From NCBI RefSeq assembly GCF_013761175.1, contig NZ_JACDUR010000004.1, forward strand, positions 372,001-436,000: a stretch of DNA of 64,000 bases, given 5' to 3'. This stretch comes from Nonomuraea soli. GTDB taxonomy: Bacteria; Actinomycetota; Actinomycetes; Streptosporangiales; Streptosporangiaceae. Below are positions 28,174-36,432 of the stretch, in pieces; positions within the stretch are counted from its first letter, which is position 1, and each line of letters starts with the position of its first letter. The notes under the pieces are model-generated. The model was not told where the DNA came from and did not search any database. It worked only from the letters and a program-made list of their open reading frames with translations. Both the position numbers and the translations under genes were made by a program.

Positions 28174-30930
28174 TCAAGACAGCAGCCGTGCCAGATCCAC
28201 CCGCGACCTGATCCCCAGCCTGGTGAAGACGTTGCGCAGGTGGTGGTCGACCGTGCGCGGGCTGAGGAACAGCTGCGCGGCCACCTCCCGGTTCGTCGCG
28301 CCCTCGGCGACCATGCGGGCGATCTGCAACTGCTGGGCGGTGAGCGTGTCCAGGGAGGCGGGGCGCGGCGGCCCCACGGTCTCGCCCGACGCCCGCAGCT
28401 CCGCGCGTGCCTGCTCGGCCCACAGGCGCGTGCCGTACCTCTCGAACGCCTCCAGGGCCTCCTGCAGGTGCTCGCGGGCGGCGCCCGGCTGACGCTCGCG
28501 CCGCAGCGCCCCGCCGTACAGCAGCAGGGTCCTGGCCCGCTCGAACTCGCAGGCGCCATGCCGGTGCAGCTCGATCGCCTCGCGGAAACTCTCGCGGGCG
28601 GCGCCCGGCGCGGCCAGCAGGGCGTGGCACCTGGCCGCCAGCGCCCGCCTGTCGGGGTTGCGCATGCTGCCGGTCCAGCGGTCGAGCGCGGGCATCGCCG
28701 ACTCGGCGCGCTCCCGGTCGCCCGCCCGCACGGCCGCCTCGACCAGATTCGGCGTCGCCATGATCCGGATCACCACGTGATCGTGACGGCCGCGCGGACG
28801 CAGCCGCTCGGCCGCGCTGCCCGTACGGCCGGCCGCCAGGTCGAGATGGCCCAGCGCCCAGTCGCCCAGCGCTCCCGCCACGCCGACCCCGTGCGCGTCG
28901 GCCAACTCCATCGCCGCCGTGGCGCGGATGCGGCACGTCTCCGCGTCCCCCTGGACGGCCGCGACCACCGCCAGCCAGCCCAGGTGCTGGGCGGCGCTGT
29001 TGAGCTGGCCGGTCTCCCTGGCCAGGCGCAGGCCCTCCATCGCGTGCTCGGCGACCGAGGCGTAACGCCCGCGCCAGATCTGGACGTGGATCATCGTCTC
29101 CAGCACCTGCGGCACCACCGAGACCGCGCCGCGCGCCCTGGCCGTGGCGATGGCCCTGGCCGACAGCCGCACCGCCTGGCGGTCCTCGCCCAGCATCAGG
29201 CTGGCGACCGTCGCCCACACCAGCACCGACGGGTTGTCCACAGCGGGAGCCAGCTCCAGCACCCGGTGCAGCGGCGCCGCGGCCTCGGCGTGGCGTCCGC
29301 GGAAGGTCGCCGAGACCCCCGCCAGGTAGTCGAACATCAGGCGCACCTCCGGCGGGTCGTCGGGGGAGCGCAGCGCGGCCGCCTGACGCGCGACCGCGAC
29401 GAAACGGCGGTTGTCGGCGGCCAGATAGCTGGCCTCGGCCGCCCTGACGAGCGTGCGTACGGCCAGCGCCCGGTCGTGGTCGAGCAGCGACCTGGCCGCG
29501 GTGAGCAGTTCCTCGCAGGCGCTGGCGGTCTCGCCCAGGCGCAGCTCCAGGCTGCCCCGCACCAGCCCCGCCCGGCCGCGTACCTCCTCGGGGACGGCCA
29601 GGGAGCCCAGGCGGGAGAGCAGGTCCCTGGCCCGCCACGGACGTCCCGCCGACCACGCGTGCCTGGCCGCGGCGGCCATCCGGGCGGCCTTGAGGTGGGT
29701 TCTCGCGGTCAGCTCGGCGGCACGCTCGTAGGCGCGCGAGGGGTCGGGGAAGCTGCCCTCGGGGGCCGAGCCGTACGGCGCAGCGGTGGCCAGCTCGTCG
29801 GCCAGGCGCTCGGCGGGACCGTCGAGCGCGGCGGCCCGATGCCACGCCAGCCGCCGCCTGCGCCCGTCGGCCGGCGCCTGCGCGGCCTTGGCGGTGCCGG
29901 CCTCGGCCACGGTTCCGCCGATCTCCACGTCAATCGTGGAGGTCTCCGACAGCGCCCGCGCCAGCGTGCGGTGGGCCGCGAGGCGGTCGGCCAGGCAGGC
30001 GCCGTGGTAGATCACCGTGCGCAGATGCGGGTCGGCGATCTCCCATCGCCCGCCCGCCGGCCTCACCAGCCCGGCGGCCTCCGCGGGCTCCAGCGCACCC
30101 AGATCGGCCCCGCACGCCCGCACCAGCGTCGCGCAGTCCAGCTCGGGATCGGCCGCGACGAGCAGCAGCACCCGCCTGCTGGCGCACGGCAACGCCGACA
30201 GCCGCTCCGTGTGAGCCCTCCACAACCGCCCGCCGCGCGGGATCACCTCGGGCGGAGGCTGGCGGTGGAGCGCTCCCGCCAGCTCGGCCAGCGCCAGCGG
30301 CACCCCGTGGGCCGCCCGGTCCAGCGCCGCGCCCACGTCGTCGGCCATCCCCGGCACCAGGTCCGCCAGGAGCGCCCGGCTGCTGGAGCTGTCCAAGGGG
30401 GCGAGGTCCAGCACCGGGATGCCCTCGACAGGCCCGAGCTCGCCGCGCGCCGTGAGGACCATGGCCACCGGCCGCCCGGCCAGCCGCCGGGCCAGGAAGA
30501 AGAGCGTCTGTCTGCTGGGCCCGTCGAGCAGGTGAACGTCGTCGACGCACACCAGCACCGGACGCTCCAGGGAGTCGAGGAGCTCCAGCACCGCCACCGG
30601 CAGGGCCAGGCCGGACGGCGGCGTGCCGTCCAGGGCGGGGGAGCCGTCGAGCGTGTGCAGGAGGGCGTGCAGTCCGGCGTACGGCAGGCGGCTCTCGTCG
30701 CCCGCGCCGCATCCCTTGAGCACGAGGAAGCCCTTCGCCGCGGCCGCCCGGCCCGCCACGACTGTCAGGCCCGCCATCGTGACCGCCTGGTCCAGCAGGG
30801 CCGTACGGCCCAGGCCGGGCCCGCCGGTCAGCAGCAGCGCCCCTCCGGAGCCCGCCGCGGCGCCCTCGACGAGCCGCCGCAGCGCCTCCTCCTCGCGCTC
30901 CCTGCCGTACAGCGAAGATGAGGCAGACAC
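28174..30930 (-). CDS. Large LuxR (LAL) family ATP-binding regulator
   Basis: A 918-residue regulator: N-terminal STAND-type NTPase (about residues 8-330), a long helical repeat sensor region, and a C-terminal LuxR HTH (about 860-918; LTAQQLQIARMVAEGATNREVAAQLFLSPRTVDHHL). The P-loop reads GGPGLGRT, so the invariant Lys is Arg42; Walker B (VLVCVDDVHLLD) is normal. Weak or altered ATP use is possible. It lies 82 bases upstream of the polyesterase gene on the same strand and is a likely activator of it, by analogy with LAL proteins beside catabolic genes; this is inference. Confidence 0.9.
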   Translation of the reverse strand: MSASSSLYGREREEEALRRLVEGAAAGSGGALLLTGGPGLGRTALLDQAVTMAGLTVVAGRAAAAKGFLVLKGCGAGDESRLPYAGLHALLHTLDGSPALDGTPPSGLALPVAVLELLDSLERPVLVCVDDVHLLDGPSRQTLFFLARRLAGRPVAMVLTARGELGPVEGIPVLDLAPLDSSSSRALLADLVPGMADDVGAALDRAAHGVPLALAELAGALHRQPPPEVIPRGGRLWRAHTERLSALPCASRRVLLLVAADPELDCATLVRACGADLGALEPAEAAGLVRPAGGRWEIADPHLRTVIYHGACLADRLAAHRTLARALSETSTIDVEIGGTVAEAGTAKAAQAPADGRRRRLAWHRAAALDGPAERLADELATAAPYGSAPEGSFPDPSRAYERAAELTARTHLKAARMAAAARHAWSAGRPWRARDLLSRLGSLAVPEEVRGRAGLVRGSLELRLGETASACEELLTAARSLLDHDRALAVRTLVRAAEASYLAADNRRFVAVARQAAALRSPDDPPEVRLMFDYLAGVSATFRGRHAEAAAPLHRVLELAPAVDNPSVLVWATVASLMLGEDRQAVRLSARAIATARARGAVSVVPQVLETMIHVQIWRGRYASVAEHAMEGLRLARETGQLNSAAQHLGWLAVVAAVQGDAETCRIRATAAMELADAHGVGVAGALGDWALGHLDLAAGRTGSAAERLRPRGRHDHVVIRIMATPNLVEAAVRAGDRERAESAMPALDRWTGSMRNPDRRALAARCHALLAAPGAARESFREAIELHRHGACEFERARTLLLYGGALRRERQPGAAREHLQEALEAFERYGTRLWAEQARAELRASGETVGPPRPASLDTLTAQQLQIARMVAEGATNREVAAQLFLSPRTVDHHLRNVFTRLGIRSRVDLARLLS

Positions 30931-31017
30931 ACGTCCAGTGTTACGACGGCATGACGAATCTGAACAGGCCCGATTAACGGCCGGTGATTTCGCCGATGCG
31001 GATCGGACGACGCGGGG

Positions 31018-31203
31018 TCAGACGAGGTGCTGCAGGAGGACGAGCGTCAGGAGCAGCGTGGCGAGCAGGATCGCGGCGACGGTCGCCGGCGTCAGGGCGA
31101 AGCCGTGGCGATGCATGCGCTCTCGGTTGGCGCGGCACGTGGCGCACCGGCCCTCGATGACGGGATGTGCGCAGTTGGCGCAGACAAGGTGTTCGCAACT
31201 CAT
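31018..31203 (-). CDS. Small zinc-ribbon membrane protein, 61 residues
   Basis: The N-terminus holds two Cys pairs (C6-x2-C9 and C18-x2-C21 in an LVCANC...GRCATC arrangement), a zinc-ribbon pattern, followed by a basic stretch and one membrane helix at residues 39-60. The domain order and codon use look genuine although the gene is short. It is divergent from ftsE. Function unknown; a membrane-tethered zinc ribbon beside a division ABC complex may be an assembly factor. Confidence 0.65.
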   Translation of the reverse strand: MSCEHLVCANCAHPVIEGRCATCRANRERMHRHGFALTPATVAAILLATLLLTLVLLQHLV

Positions 31204-31405
31204 ACTGCTCCCCAGTCTAGGCGCTCAATCGTTTTGTTTCCGTTATGGACGTTCCATGCCAGTCTTCCCCCTAGACTGTCCTCCAGCCAATCGGAACGTC
31301 GATCATCAGTAAAGATAGACGCCCCCGATCGGTCAGCGGTGGGAAGTGGGCTTGTGCCGCCCGCTCTCCAGCTTGGCCCCTAGACTGGTACGCCGTGATG
31401 CTCTC
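31204..31405 (+). promoter_or_regulatory. ftsE upstream region with a repeated CCCCTAGACTG element
   Basis: The undecamer CCCCTAGACTG occurs twice, at 31268-31278 and 31378-31388, 110 bases apart. TAGACT fits an actinobacterial -10 hexamer. The second copy ends about 18 bases before the ftsE GTG, so it may be the proximal promoter. A three-codon ATG-CTC-TCG-TGA frame (31398-31409) overlaps the ftsE start. Confidence 0.45.
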
Positions 31406-32095
31406 GTGATCCATTTCGACAACGTCACCAAGGTCTACGCGAATCAGAACAGGCCCGCGCTGGACCATGTCTCCGTAGACATCGACAAGAGCGAGTTCGT
31501 GTTCCTGGTCGGTCCGTCCGGCTCCGGGAAGTCGACCTTCCTGAGGTTGATCCTCAAGGAGGAGCGGCCCAATTCCGGTGCCATCCACGTGGCAGGCAAG
31601 GATCTCGCCAGGCTGTCCAACTTCAAGGTGCCGCACCTGCGCCGCCGCATCGGCTGCGTGTTCCAGGACTTCCGGCTCCTGCCCAACAAGAACGTCTACG
31701 AGAACGTGGCGTTCGCGCTCGAGGTCATCGGCAAGCCACGGCGGTTCATCCGCAAGGTGGTGCCCGAGGTGATCGAGCTGGTCGGCCTTGAGGGCAAGGC
31801 CCACCGCATGCCCGACGAGCTGTCCGGCGGTGAGCAGCAGCGTGTCGCGATGGCGCGCGCGTTCGTCAACCGCCCGATGATCCTGCTGGCCGACGAGCCG
31901 ACCGGAAACATCGACCCTGCCACCTCGATCGGCATCATGAAGGTGCTCGACCGGATCAACAGGACCGGCACCACCGTCGTCATGGCCACGCACGACGCGG
32001 CCATCGTCGACTCCATGCGTAAGCGGGTCGTGGAGCTGGAGGACGGCAAGATCGTCCGAGACCAGTCGCGTGGCGTGTACGGCCAGGCGTACTGA
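31406..32095 (+). CDS. ftsE: Cell division ATP-binding protein FtsE
   Basis: A 229-residue ABC ATPase of normal FtsE length with Walker A GPSGSGKST, signature LSGGEQQR, Walker B ILLADEPTGNIDP and H-loop THD. With FtsX it forms a membrane complex that activates cell-wall hydrolases during division. The GTG at 31406 gives the standard N-terminus MIHFDNVTKVY; an upstream in-frame ATG at 31346 would add 20 atypical residues across the promoter. It is 12 bases upstream of ftsX. Confidence 0.95.
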   Translation: MIHFDNVTKVYANQNRPALDHVSVDIDKSEFVFLVGPSGSGKSTFLRLILKEERPNSGAIHVAGKDLARLSNFKVPHLRRRIGCVFQDFRLLPNKNVYENVAFALEVIGKPRRFIRKVVPEVIELVGLEGKAHRMPDELSGGEQQRVAMARAFVNRPMILLADEPTGNIDPATSIGIMKVLDRINRTGTTVVMATHDAAIVDSMRKRVVELEDGKIVRDQSRGVYGQAY

Positions 32096-32107
32096 CCAAG
32101 GAGAAGC

Positions 32108-33010
32108 ATGCGCATCAATTTCATCCTCTCCGAGGTCTGGATCGGCCTTCGCCGAAACCTGACCATGACGGTCGCGGTGATCGTGACCGTCGCCGTCGGC
32201 ATGGCCATGCTCGGTGTCGGTTTCCTGATCACCACGCAGGTCAACAGCATGAAGGACTACTGGTTCGACAAGGTCGAAGTCTCGGTATTCCTCTGCAGCA
32301 AGAACTCCGCCGACCCCGACTGCAAGGGCAAGGGCGCCACTGCGGCCGAGATGGAGACGTTGAAGGCCAAGCTCGAGAGCATGCCCGAGGTCGAGGGGGT
32401 GATCTTCGAGAACAAGGCCGCCGCTTACAAGAACTTCCAGGAGAGCAGCGCCAGCAAGACGCTCCTGGAGGTCACCACCGCCGAGGACATGCCCGAGTCC
32501 TTCCGGGTGAAGCTGAAGAACCCCGACATCTCCACGCCGGTGCTCCAGGCCATGCAGGGCCAGCCCGGCGTCTCCAGCGTGGTCAACCAGAGAGACCTGC
32601 TGGGCGGGTTCTTCGGGCTGCTCGATGCGCTGCGCAGTGCTTCCTACGTCCTGGCGGGCGTGGTGGTGATCGCCTCGATCCTGCTGATCGCCAACACCGT
32701 GCGACTGTCGGCGTTCAACCGTCGGCGGGAGACCGGCATCATGCGCCTCGTCGGCGCCTCCAACCTCTACATCCAGCTGCCCTTCGTGATGGAGGGCATG
32801 ATCGCCGGACTGATCGGCAGTGTCGGCGCCGCGATCATGCTGATCCTCGCCAAGGTCTTCGTGTTCGAGGAGTTCCAGACCTTCCTGGCTCCCGGATCGC
32901 AGCTGCAGTGGGACTCGGTGGCGTGGGCGATCGTGTGGACGCTTGTCATCGGTGTGGCGATCTGTGTCGTGGCCTCCTTCGTCACCCTGCGCCGCTACCT
33001 GCGCGTCTAG
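32108..33010 (+). CDS. ftsX: Cell division protein FtsX
   Basis: A 300-residue permease-like protein with one N-terminal helix (about 20-45), an extracellular domain (about 46-175) that in relatives binds peptidoglycan hydrolases, and three C-terminal helices. The extracellular domain has two Cys (about residues 63 and 72) that could form a disulfide. RBS AAGGAG precedes the ATG. It is the partner of FtsE in the same operon. Confidence 0.95.
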   Translation: MRINFILSEVWIGLRRNLTMTVAVIVTVAVGMAMLGVGFLITTQVNSMKDYWFDKVEVSVFLCSKNSADPDCKGKGATAAEMETLKAKLESMPEVEGVIFENKAAAYKNFQESSASKTLLEVTTAEDMPESFRVKLKNPDISTPVLQAMQGQPGVSSVVNQRDLLGGFFGLLDALRSASYVLAGVVVIASILLIANTVRLSAFNRRRETGIMRLVGASNLYIQLPFVMEGMIAGLIGSVGAAIMLILAKVFVFEEFQTFLAPGSQLQWDSVAWAIVWTLVIGVAICVVASFVTLRRYLRV

Positions 33011-33016
33011 CCGTCG

Positions 33017-33040
33017 GATGGGGCGCGCACGCGCCCCATC
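33017..33040. terminator. Hairpin between ftsX and smpB
   Basis: GATGGGGCGC pairs with GCGCCCCATC across a four-base loop just after the ftsX stop. No T-run follows, so it may attenuate rather than end transcription. Confidence 0.55.
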
Positions 33041-33072
33041 GGCGGGGCGCGGCAGAACGGTAAGGTGTACGT

Positions 33073-33540
33073 ATGCCACGTGAGACCGGGCGGAAGCTCA
33101 TCGCCCAGAACAAGCGTGCCCGGCACGACTACCACATCGGCGACGTCCTGGAGGCGGGTCTCGTCCTGCAGGGCACCGAGGTCAAGTCGCTGCGCGAAGG
33201 CCGGGCCTCGCTGACCGACGGCTATGCCACGGTCGAGAACGACGAGGCGTGGCTGCTCAACGTCCACATCCCCGAATACGCCCAGGGCACGTGGACCAAC
33301 CACACCGCGCGCCGCAAGCGCAAGCTGCTGCTCAACCGCAAGGAGATCGACAAGCTCGCCGCCAAGCTCAAGGAGGGCGGGCTGACGATCGTGCCGCTGT
33401 CGCTCTACTTCAAGGACGGCCGGGCGAAGGTCGAGATCGGCCTGGGCCGCGGCAAGAAAGACTGGGACAAGCGCCAGACCCTCGCCGAGCAGCAGGCCAA
33501 GCGCGAGATGGCACGCGAGGTCCGCGCACGCACCCGCTGA
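33073..33540 (+). CDS. smpB: SsrA-binding protein SmpB
   Basis: A 155-residue small basic protein that delivers tmRNA to stalled ribosomes. The conserved NKRARHDYHIGD start, GTEVKSLREGRASLTD, and the basic C-terminal tail (KKDWDKRQTLAEQQAKREM) that enters the mRNA channel are all present. Its RNA partner ssrA lies 2.2 kb downstream on the same strand, with one gene between. Confidence 0.96.
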   Translation: MPRETGRKLIAQNKRARHDYHIGDVLEAGLVLQGTEVKSLREGRASLTDGYATVENDEAWLLNVHIPEYAQGTWTNHTARRKRKLLLNRKEIDKLAAKLKEGGLTIVPLSLYFKDGRAKVEIGLGRGKKDWDKRQTLAEQQAKREMAREVRARTR

Positions 33541-33594
33541 TCCACCCTTGGCGCGGCCGGCCGTGCCCTATCGAGTTGTGAGTCGAACCAGCCC

Positions 33595-35478
33595 GTGAAA
33601 CGAAGCAGCCGAATCAAGCGCACCCTGTCCGCGACCGCCGTGCTGGCGCTCGCGAGCATGACGCTGACCGCCTGCTTCGAGGAGCCCTCGCCGCACGAGG
33701 CGATCCGCGACTTCCTGGTGGGCTGGAAGCAGGAGCAGTACGACCTGGCCGCCGCGCGCACCGACGCCGACCCCAAGATCGTCGCCAAGGCGCTCAGCGA
33801 CGCCAAGCTCGACCTCGACGCCAACTCCTTCGAGTTCAAGATCAATTCGGTGAAGCGCAGCGGCGACCAGGCCAAGGCCGACTTCACCGCCGAGGTCGAC
33901 CTGGGCGAGAACAACCCGCTGTGGGTCTACGACGGGGCGCTCCCGCTCCGCGTGGTCGACGGCCGGTGGAAGGTGCACTGGTCGCCCTCGGTCCTCCACC
34001 CCAAGCTCGGCGAAGGACAACGCTTCGCCGTACCCACCAAGCCCGTCGGGCGGCGGGCCATCGTCGACCGCGACGGCGCCTCGCTCCAGACCGACATGCA
34101 GCTCTACGTCGTCGGCGTCACCCCCGGCCAGCTCGGCGCCGACGCGGAAGAGGTGTGCAACCGGCTGGCCGGCATCACCGGCTACGCCGCCGACCGGCTG
34201 CTCAGCAAGGTGCGCTCCTCCCCGCCCAGCGACTTCGTGCCGCTGGTCACCCTCGGCGCCAAGCGCCACCAGGAGCTCAGGGCGCAGCTGCAGGACATCA
34301 AGGGCATCCAGATCAACCAGGAGCCGCACCCGGTCGCCCCGGCCGATCCCAAGGGCATCGTCGGCTCGGTGAGCACCCTGACCGCCCGCGGCGAGCAGCA
34401 GCTCGGCGGCCCGCAGCGGGCAGGCGACTCCATCGGCCGCAGCGGCCTGCAGCGTGCCTACCAGGATCACCTGACCGGATCCACGGTCACCAAGGTCGTC
34501 ACGCTCGACCTGAAGACCGGGGAGGAGGTCGCGGTCCTCGACGAGCTCGAGAGCCAGCGCGACGCGGTCGAGGTGCACACCACCATCGACTCCTCGATCC
34601 AGCGGGCCGCGCAGACCGCCGTCCAGGGCATCTCGGCCGGCACCCTCGTCGCCGTCGAGGCCTCCACCGGCAAGATCCTCGCCGTGAGCACCGCGGGCAG
34701 CTTCGACCAGATCAAGGACAGCCTCGACGGCCAGTATCCCGGCGGCACCGCGATGTCCATCGTCGCCGCCTACGCCCTGCTCAAGGCCGACCGCGACCCC
34801 AAGATGAAGCTGCCCTGCGCGCCCAGGCGCACCGTCGGCGGCGCCTGGTTCGAGAACTCCGGCGCCCAGTCGGTCCAGCCGACGGCCTCGGGCACCCTCC
34901 AGAGCAACTTCGCCAACGGCTGCGTCACCGGCCTGGCCTCGCTGGCCCGCCTCGTCGACGCCGAGCAGCTGGCGCGCAGCTCGGAGGAGCTCGGCATCGG
35001 CAAGCCGTGGAAGCTGCCGCTGGCCTCCTTCAGCGGCAAGTGGCCCAAGACGCCGGGCGACGCCGAGAAGGCCCAGGCCATCGCCGGCCAGAACATCGAG
35101 ATCAGCCCGCTCGGCATGGCCCTGATCGCCGGCTCCCTGGCCTCCGGCACCTGGAACCCTCCGCTGCTGGTCACCAAGCCGACCTCGCCCGACCCGTCCC
35201 AGGCGACCCTCCCGCAGGCGCAGCCCGCCGCCGTCCCGCTCGACGGCAAGGCCCGCGACTCGCTGGTCTCGATGATGCGCCTGGGCGTCAGGGCCGGCAC
35301 CGCCCGCCCCGCCGGCACCGTCAACAACGTCCACGGCATCCGCGCCGACGTCCCCGGCAAGACCCTGAGCTGGTTCGTTGGCTGGCAGGGCGACGTGGCC
35401 ATCGCCGTCCTCGCCGACAAGGCCGACCCCTCCGCCCTCGCAGGACGCTTCTTCAGCGCCGTTGGCAACTCTTCGTGA
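33595..35478 (+). CDS. Lipoprotein pseudo-penicillin-binding protein (all catalytic motifs lost)
   Basis: A 627-residue lipoprotein (lipobox LTAC, Cys27) with the architecture of MecA-type PBPs: an NTF2-like domain (about 30-130), a dimer/linker domain, and a transpeptidase fold (about 320-627). It aligns with the true PBP at the window start: its YPPGSTFK becomes YPGGTAMS here (T385 and S388 replace the Ser and Lys), SCN becomes GCV, and the KTG strand reads HGIRAD. It therefore cannot acylate. Length and reading frame are intact, so it is a conserved pseudoenzyme, not a decayed gene. It directly follows smpB and ftsEX; a scaffold or allosteric role in division or wall synthesis is inferred. 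Start is GTG 33595 with a weak ribosome-binding site. Confidence 0.88.
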   Translation: MKRSSRIKRTLSATAVLALASMTLTACFEEPSPHEAIRDFLVGWKQEQYDLAAARTDADPKIVAKALSDAKLDLDANSFEFKINSVKRSGDQAKADFTAEVDLGENNPLWVYDGALPLRVVDGRWKVHWSPSVLHPKLGEGQRFAVPTKPVGRRAIVDRDGASLQTDMQLYVVGVTPGQLGADAEEVCNRLAGITGYAADRLLSKVRSSPPSDFVPLVTLGAKRHQELRAQLQDIKGIQINQEPHPVAPADPKGIVGSVSTLTARGEQQLGGPQRAGDSIGRSGLQRAYQDHLTGSTVTKVVTLDLKTGEEVAVLDELESQRDAVEVHTTIDSSIQRAAQTAVQGISAGTLVAVEASTGKILAVSTAGSFDQIKDSLDGQYPGGTAMSIVAAYALLKADRDPKMKLPCAPRRTVGGAWFENSGAQSVQPTASGTLQSNFANGCVTGLASLARLVDAEQLARSSEELGIGKPWKLPLASFSGKWPKTPGDAEKAQAIAGQNIEISPLGMALIAGSLASGTWNPPLLVTKPTSPDPSQATLPQAQPAAVPLDGKARDSLVSMMRLGVRAGTARPAGTVNNVHGIRADVPGKTLSWFVGWQGDVAIAVLADKADPSALAGRFFSAVGNSS

Positions 35479-35737
35479 TTAATTCGTGACAGCGAGCAAC
35501 CTTTTCGGTCACGCTGTGCGTCTTCCCTAATGACTGGATCGCTCGGGGGGTTGCGGTCCCAGTCGCTGTGATGAGATAGGGCTTCATCTCGGGGGAAGCC
35601 CTGCCGTCCGGACCGGCTCGACCCTGCCGGTCGGCCCTCGGGGATGCGTGCTGCTTGCCGTGTTCCCGAGGGCTTCGGCATTTAGTGGAATGCGCTTCAC
35701 CTCGCAGGTGTTGTAAGGTCTTAGACAGTTCACACCT
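35479..35737 (+). promoter_or_regulatory. ssrA upstream region and promoter
   Basis: The 259-bp spacer holds competing hairpins around 35571-35602 (GAGAT with ATCTC, or GGGCTTC with GAAGCCC), and a CACCT/AGGTG stem near 35699-35710. TAGACA at 35722-35727, with TTCACC upstream at 35696-35701, is the likely -10/-35 pair for the tmRNA. I see no credible gene here. Confidence 0.45.
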
Positions 35738-36122
35738 GGGGGTGATTGGTCTCGACTTTGACCTTGCAAGTCAGGAGAAGCGGGCCGAGGACGGCGGACA
35801 TAACCTCGTAAATCCTGTGACCGCAAACCACAAGTGCCAACTCTAAGAGCACTGTCGAGGCGAAGTCCAACTTCGCCCTCGTCGCCTAAACAGCGACCGA
35901 CTGTCAGCCTGAGACTGCCTTCGGCTCAGGACCTGGCATCGCTAGAAGGCTCAACCGCTAGCCCCGGTCACGGGGGCGTGCGGGAAATCTAACAGTGACT
36001 GGGCCCGTCGGTGATCCGCCTGCGGAAGCACCGGGGCCGAGAAAAGCGTCAAGCAGGCTGCGCCCGGAGAAGCCCTGGTTTGGGGTTGAAGGACGCGGGT
36101 TCGATTCCCGCCACCTCCACCA
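35738..36122 (+). ncRNA. ssrA: tmRNA (ssrA)
   Basis: A 385-nt one-piece tmRNA. The 5' end GGGGGTGATTGGTCTCGACT pairs over seven bases with the 3' acceptor strand before the encoded CCA (36120-36122). The T-arm GGTTCGATTCCC is perfect. With SmpB it rescues stalled ribosomes by acting as tRNA then mRNA. An internal tag frame lies at 35836-35889. It has its own promoter and terminator and is on the same strand as smpB. Confidence 0.97.
35836..35889 (+). other. tmRNA proteolysis-tag reading frame
   Basis: From a GCC resume codon the frame reads ANSKSTVEAKSNFALVA then TAA. ANSK starts and FAL-A ends are typical for related actinobacteria, but the end is ALVA rather than the usual ALAA. The resume codon is inferred from the tag pattern; the upstream GCAAAC in another frame ends after seven residues. 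Confidence 0.8.
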
Positions 36123-36127
36123 GAGGT

Positions 36128-36176
36128 AACCGCCTCTGACCTGCCGATACGGCACAAGGTCAGGGGCGGTTTTCTT
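36128..36176 (+). terminator. Rho-independent terminator of ssrA
   Basis: AACCGCCTCTGACCT pairs with AGGTCAGGGGCGGTT across a short loop and is followed by TTTTCTTATCT. Confidence 0.9.
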
Positions 36177-36432
36177 ATCTGTGCACGCGTGGTGGAAGCT
36201 CCTTGGCCACCTTCGTAGATCTTGATGAGCCAACCCCGACCGAGTATGGGCGATACCTGAGGGACCCATGTCCTTGAACACCGTTCCGGATGGGGACAGG
36301 CCGGTCGGGCCTCGATCTGGGAAGAGCTCGAACCAGAGCCGACTCCTCGCGCCCGGATCTGGTGAACGAGCGCCCGCTCCCTTACCCTGCGCGCAGGGGC
36401 AAGAAATCTTCAGAAACGGGGCGCACCACTTC
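36177..36432 (+). promoter_or_regulatory. Upstream region of the DNRLRE-like protein with a 14-bp palindrome
   Basis: A perfect 14-bp palindrome CCCTGCGCGCAGGG lies at 36385-36398, 34 bases before the ATG, where it could serve as an operator or a leader hairpin. Nothing else in this 256-bp spacer is recognised. Confidence 0.4.

Noticed and set aside
28240..30921. 893-codon plus-strand frame over the LAL regulator gene
   Set aside because: Repetitive R/Q/G/A-rich shadow; the minus-strand protein has P-loop, Walker B and LuxR HTH.
35560..35605. Riboswitch between the pseudo-PBP gene and ssrA
   Set aside because: Competing short stems exist, but they match no known riboswitch core and precede an RNA gene rather than a coding gene.
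34770..35826. Minus-strand genes around 34.8-35.8 kb
   Set aside because: They overlap the 3' end of the pseudo-PBP gene and the tmRNA promoter and show no protein-like domain.
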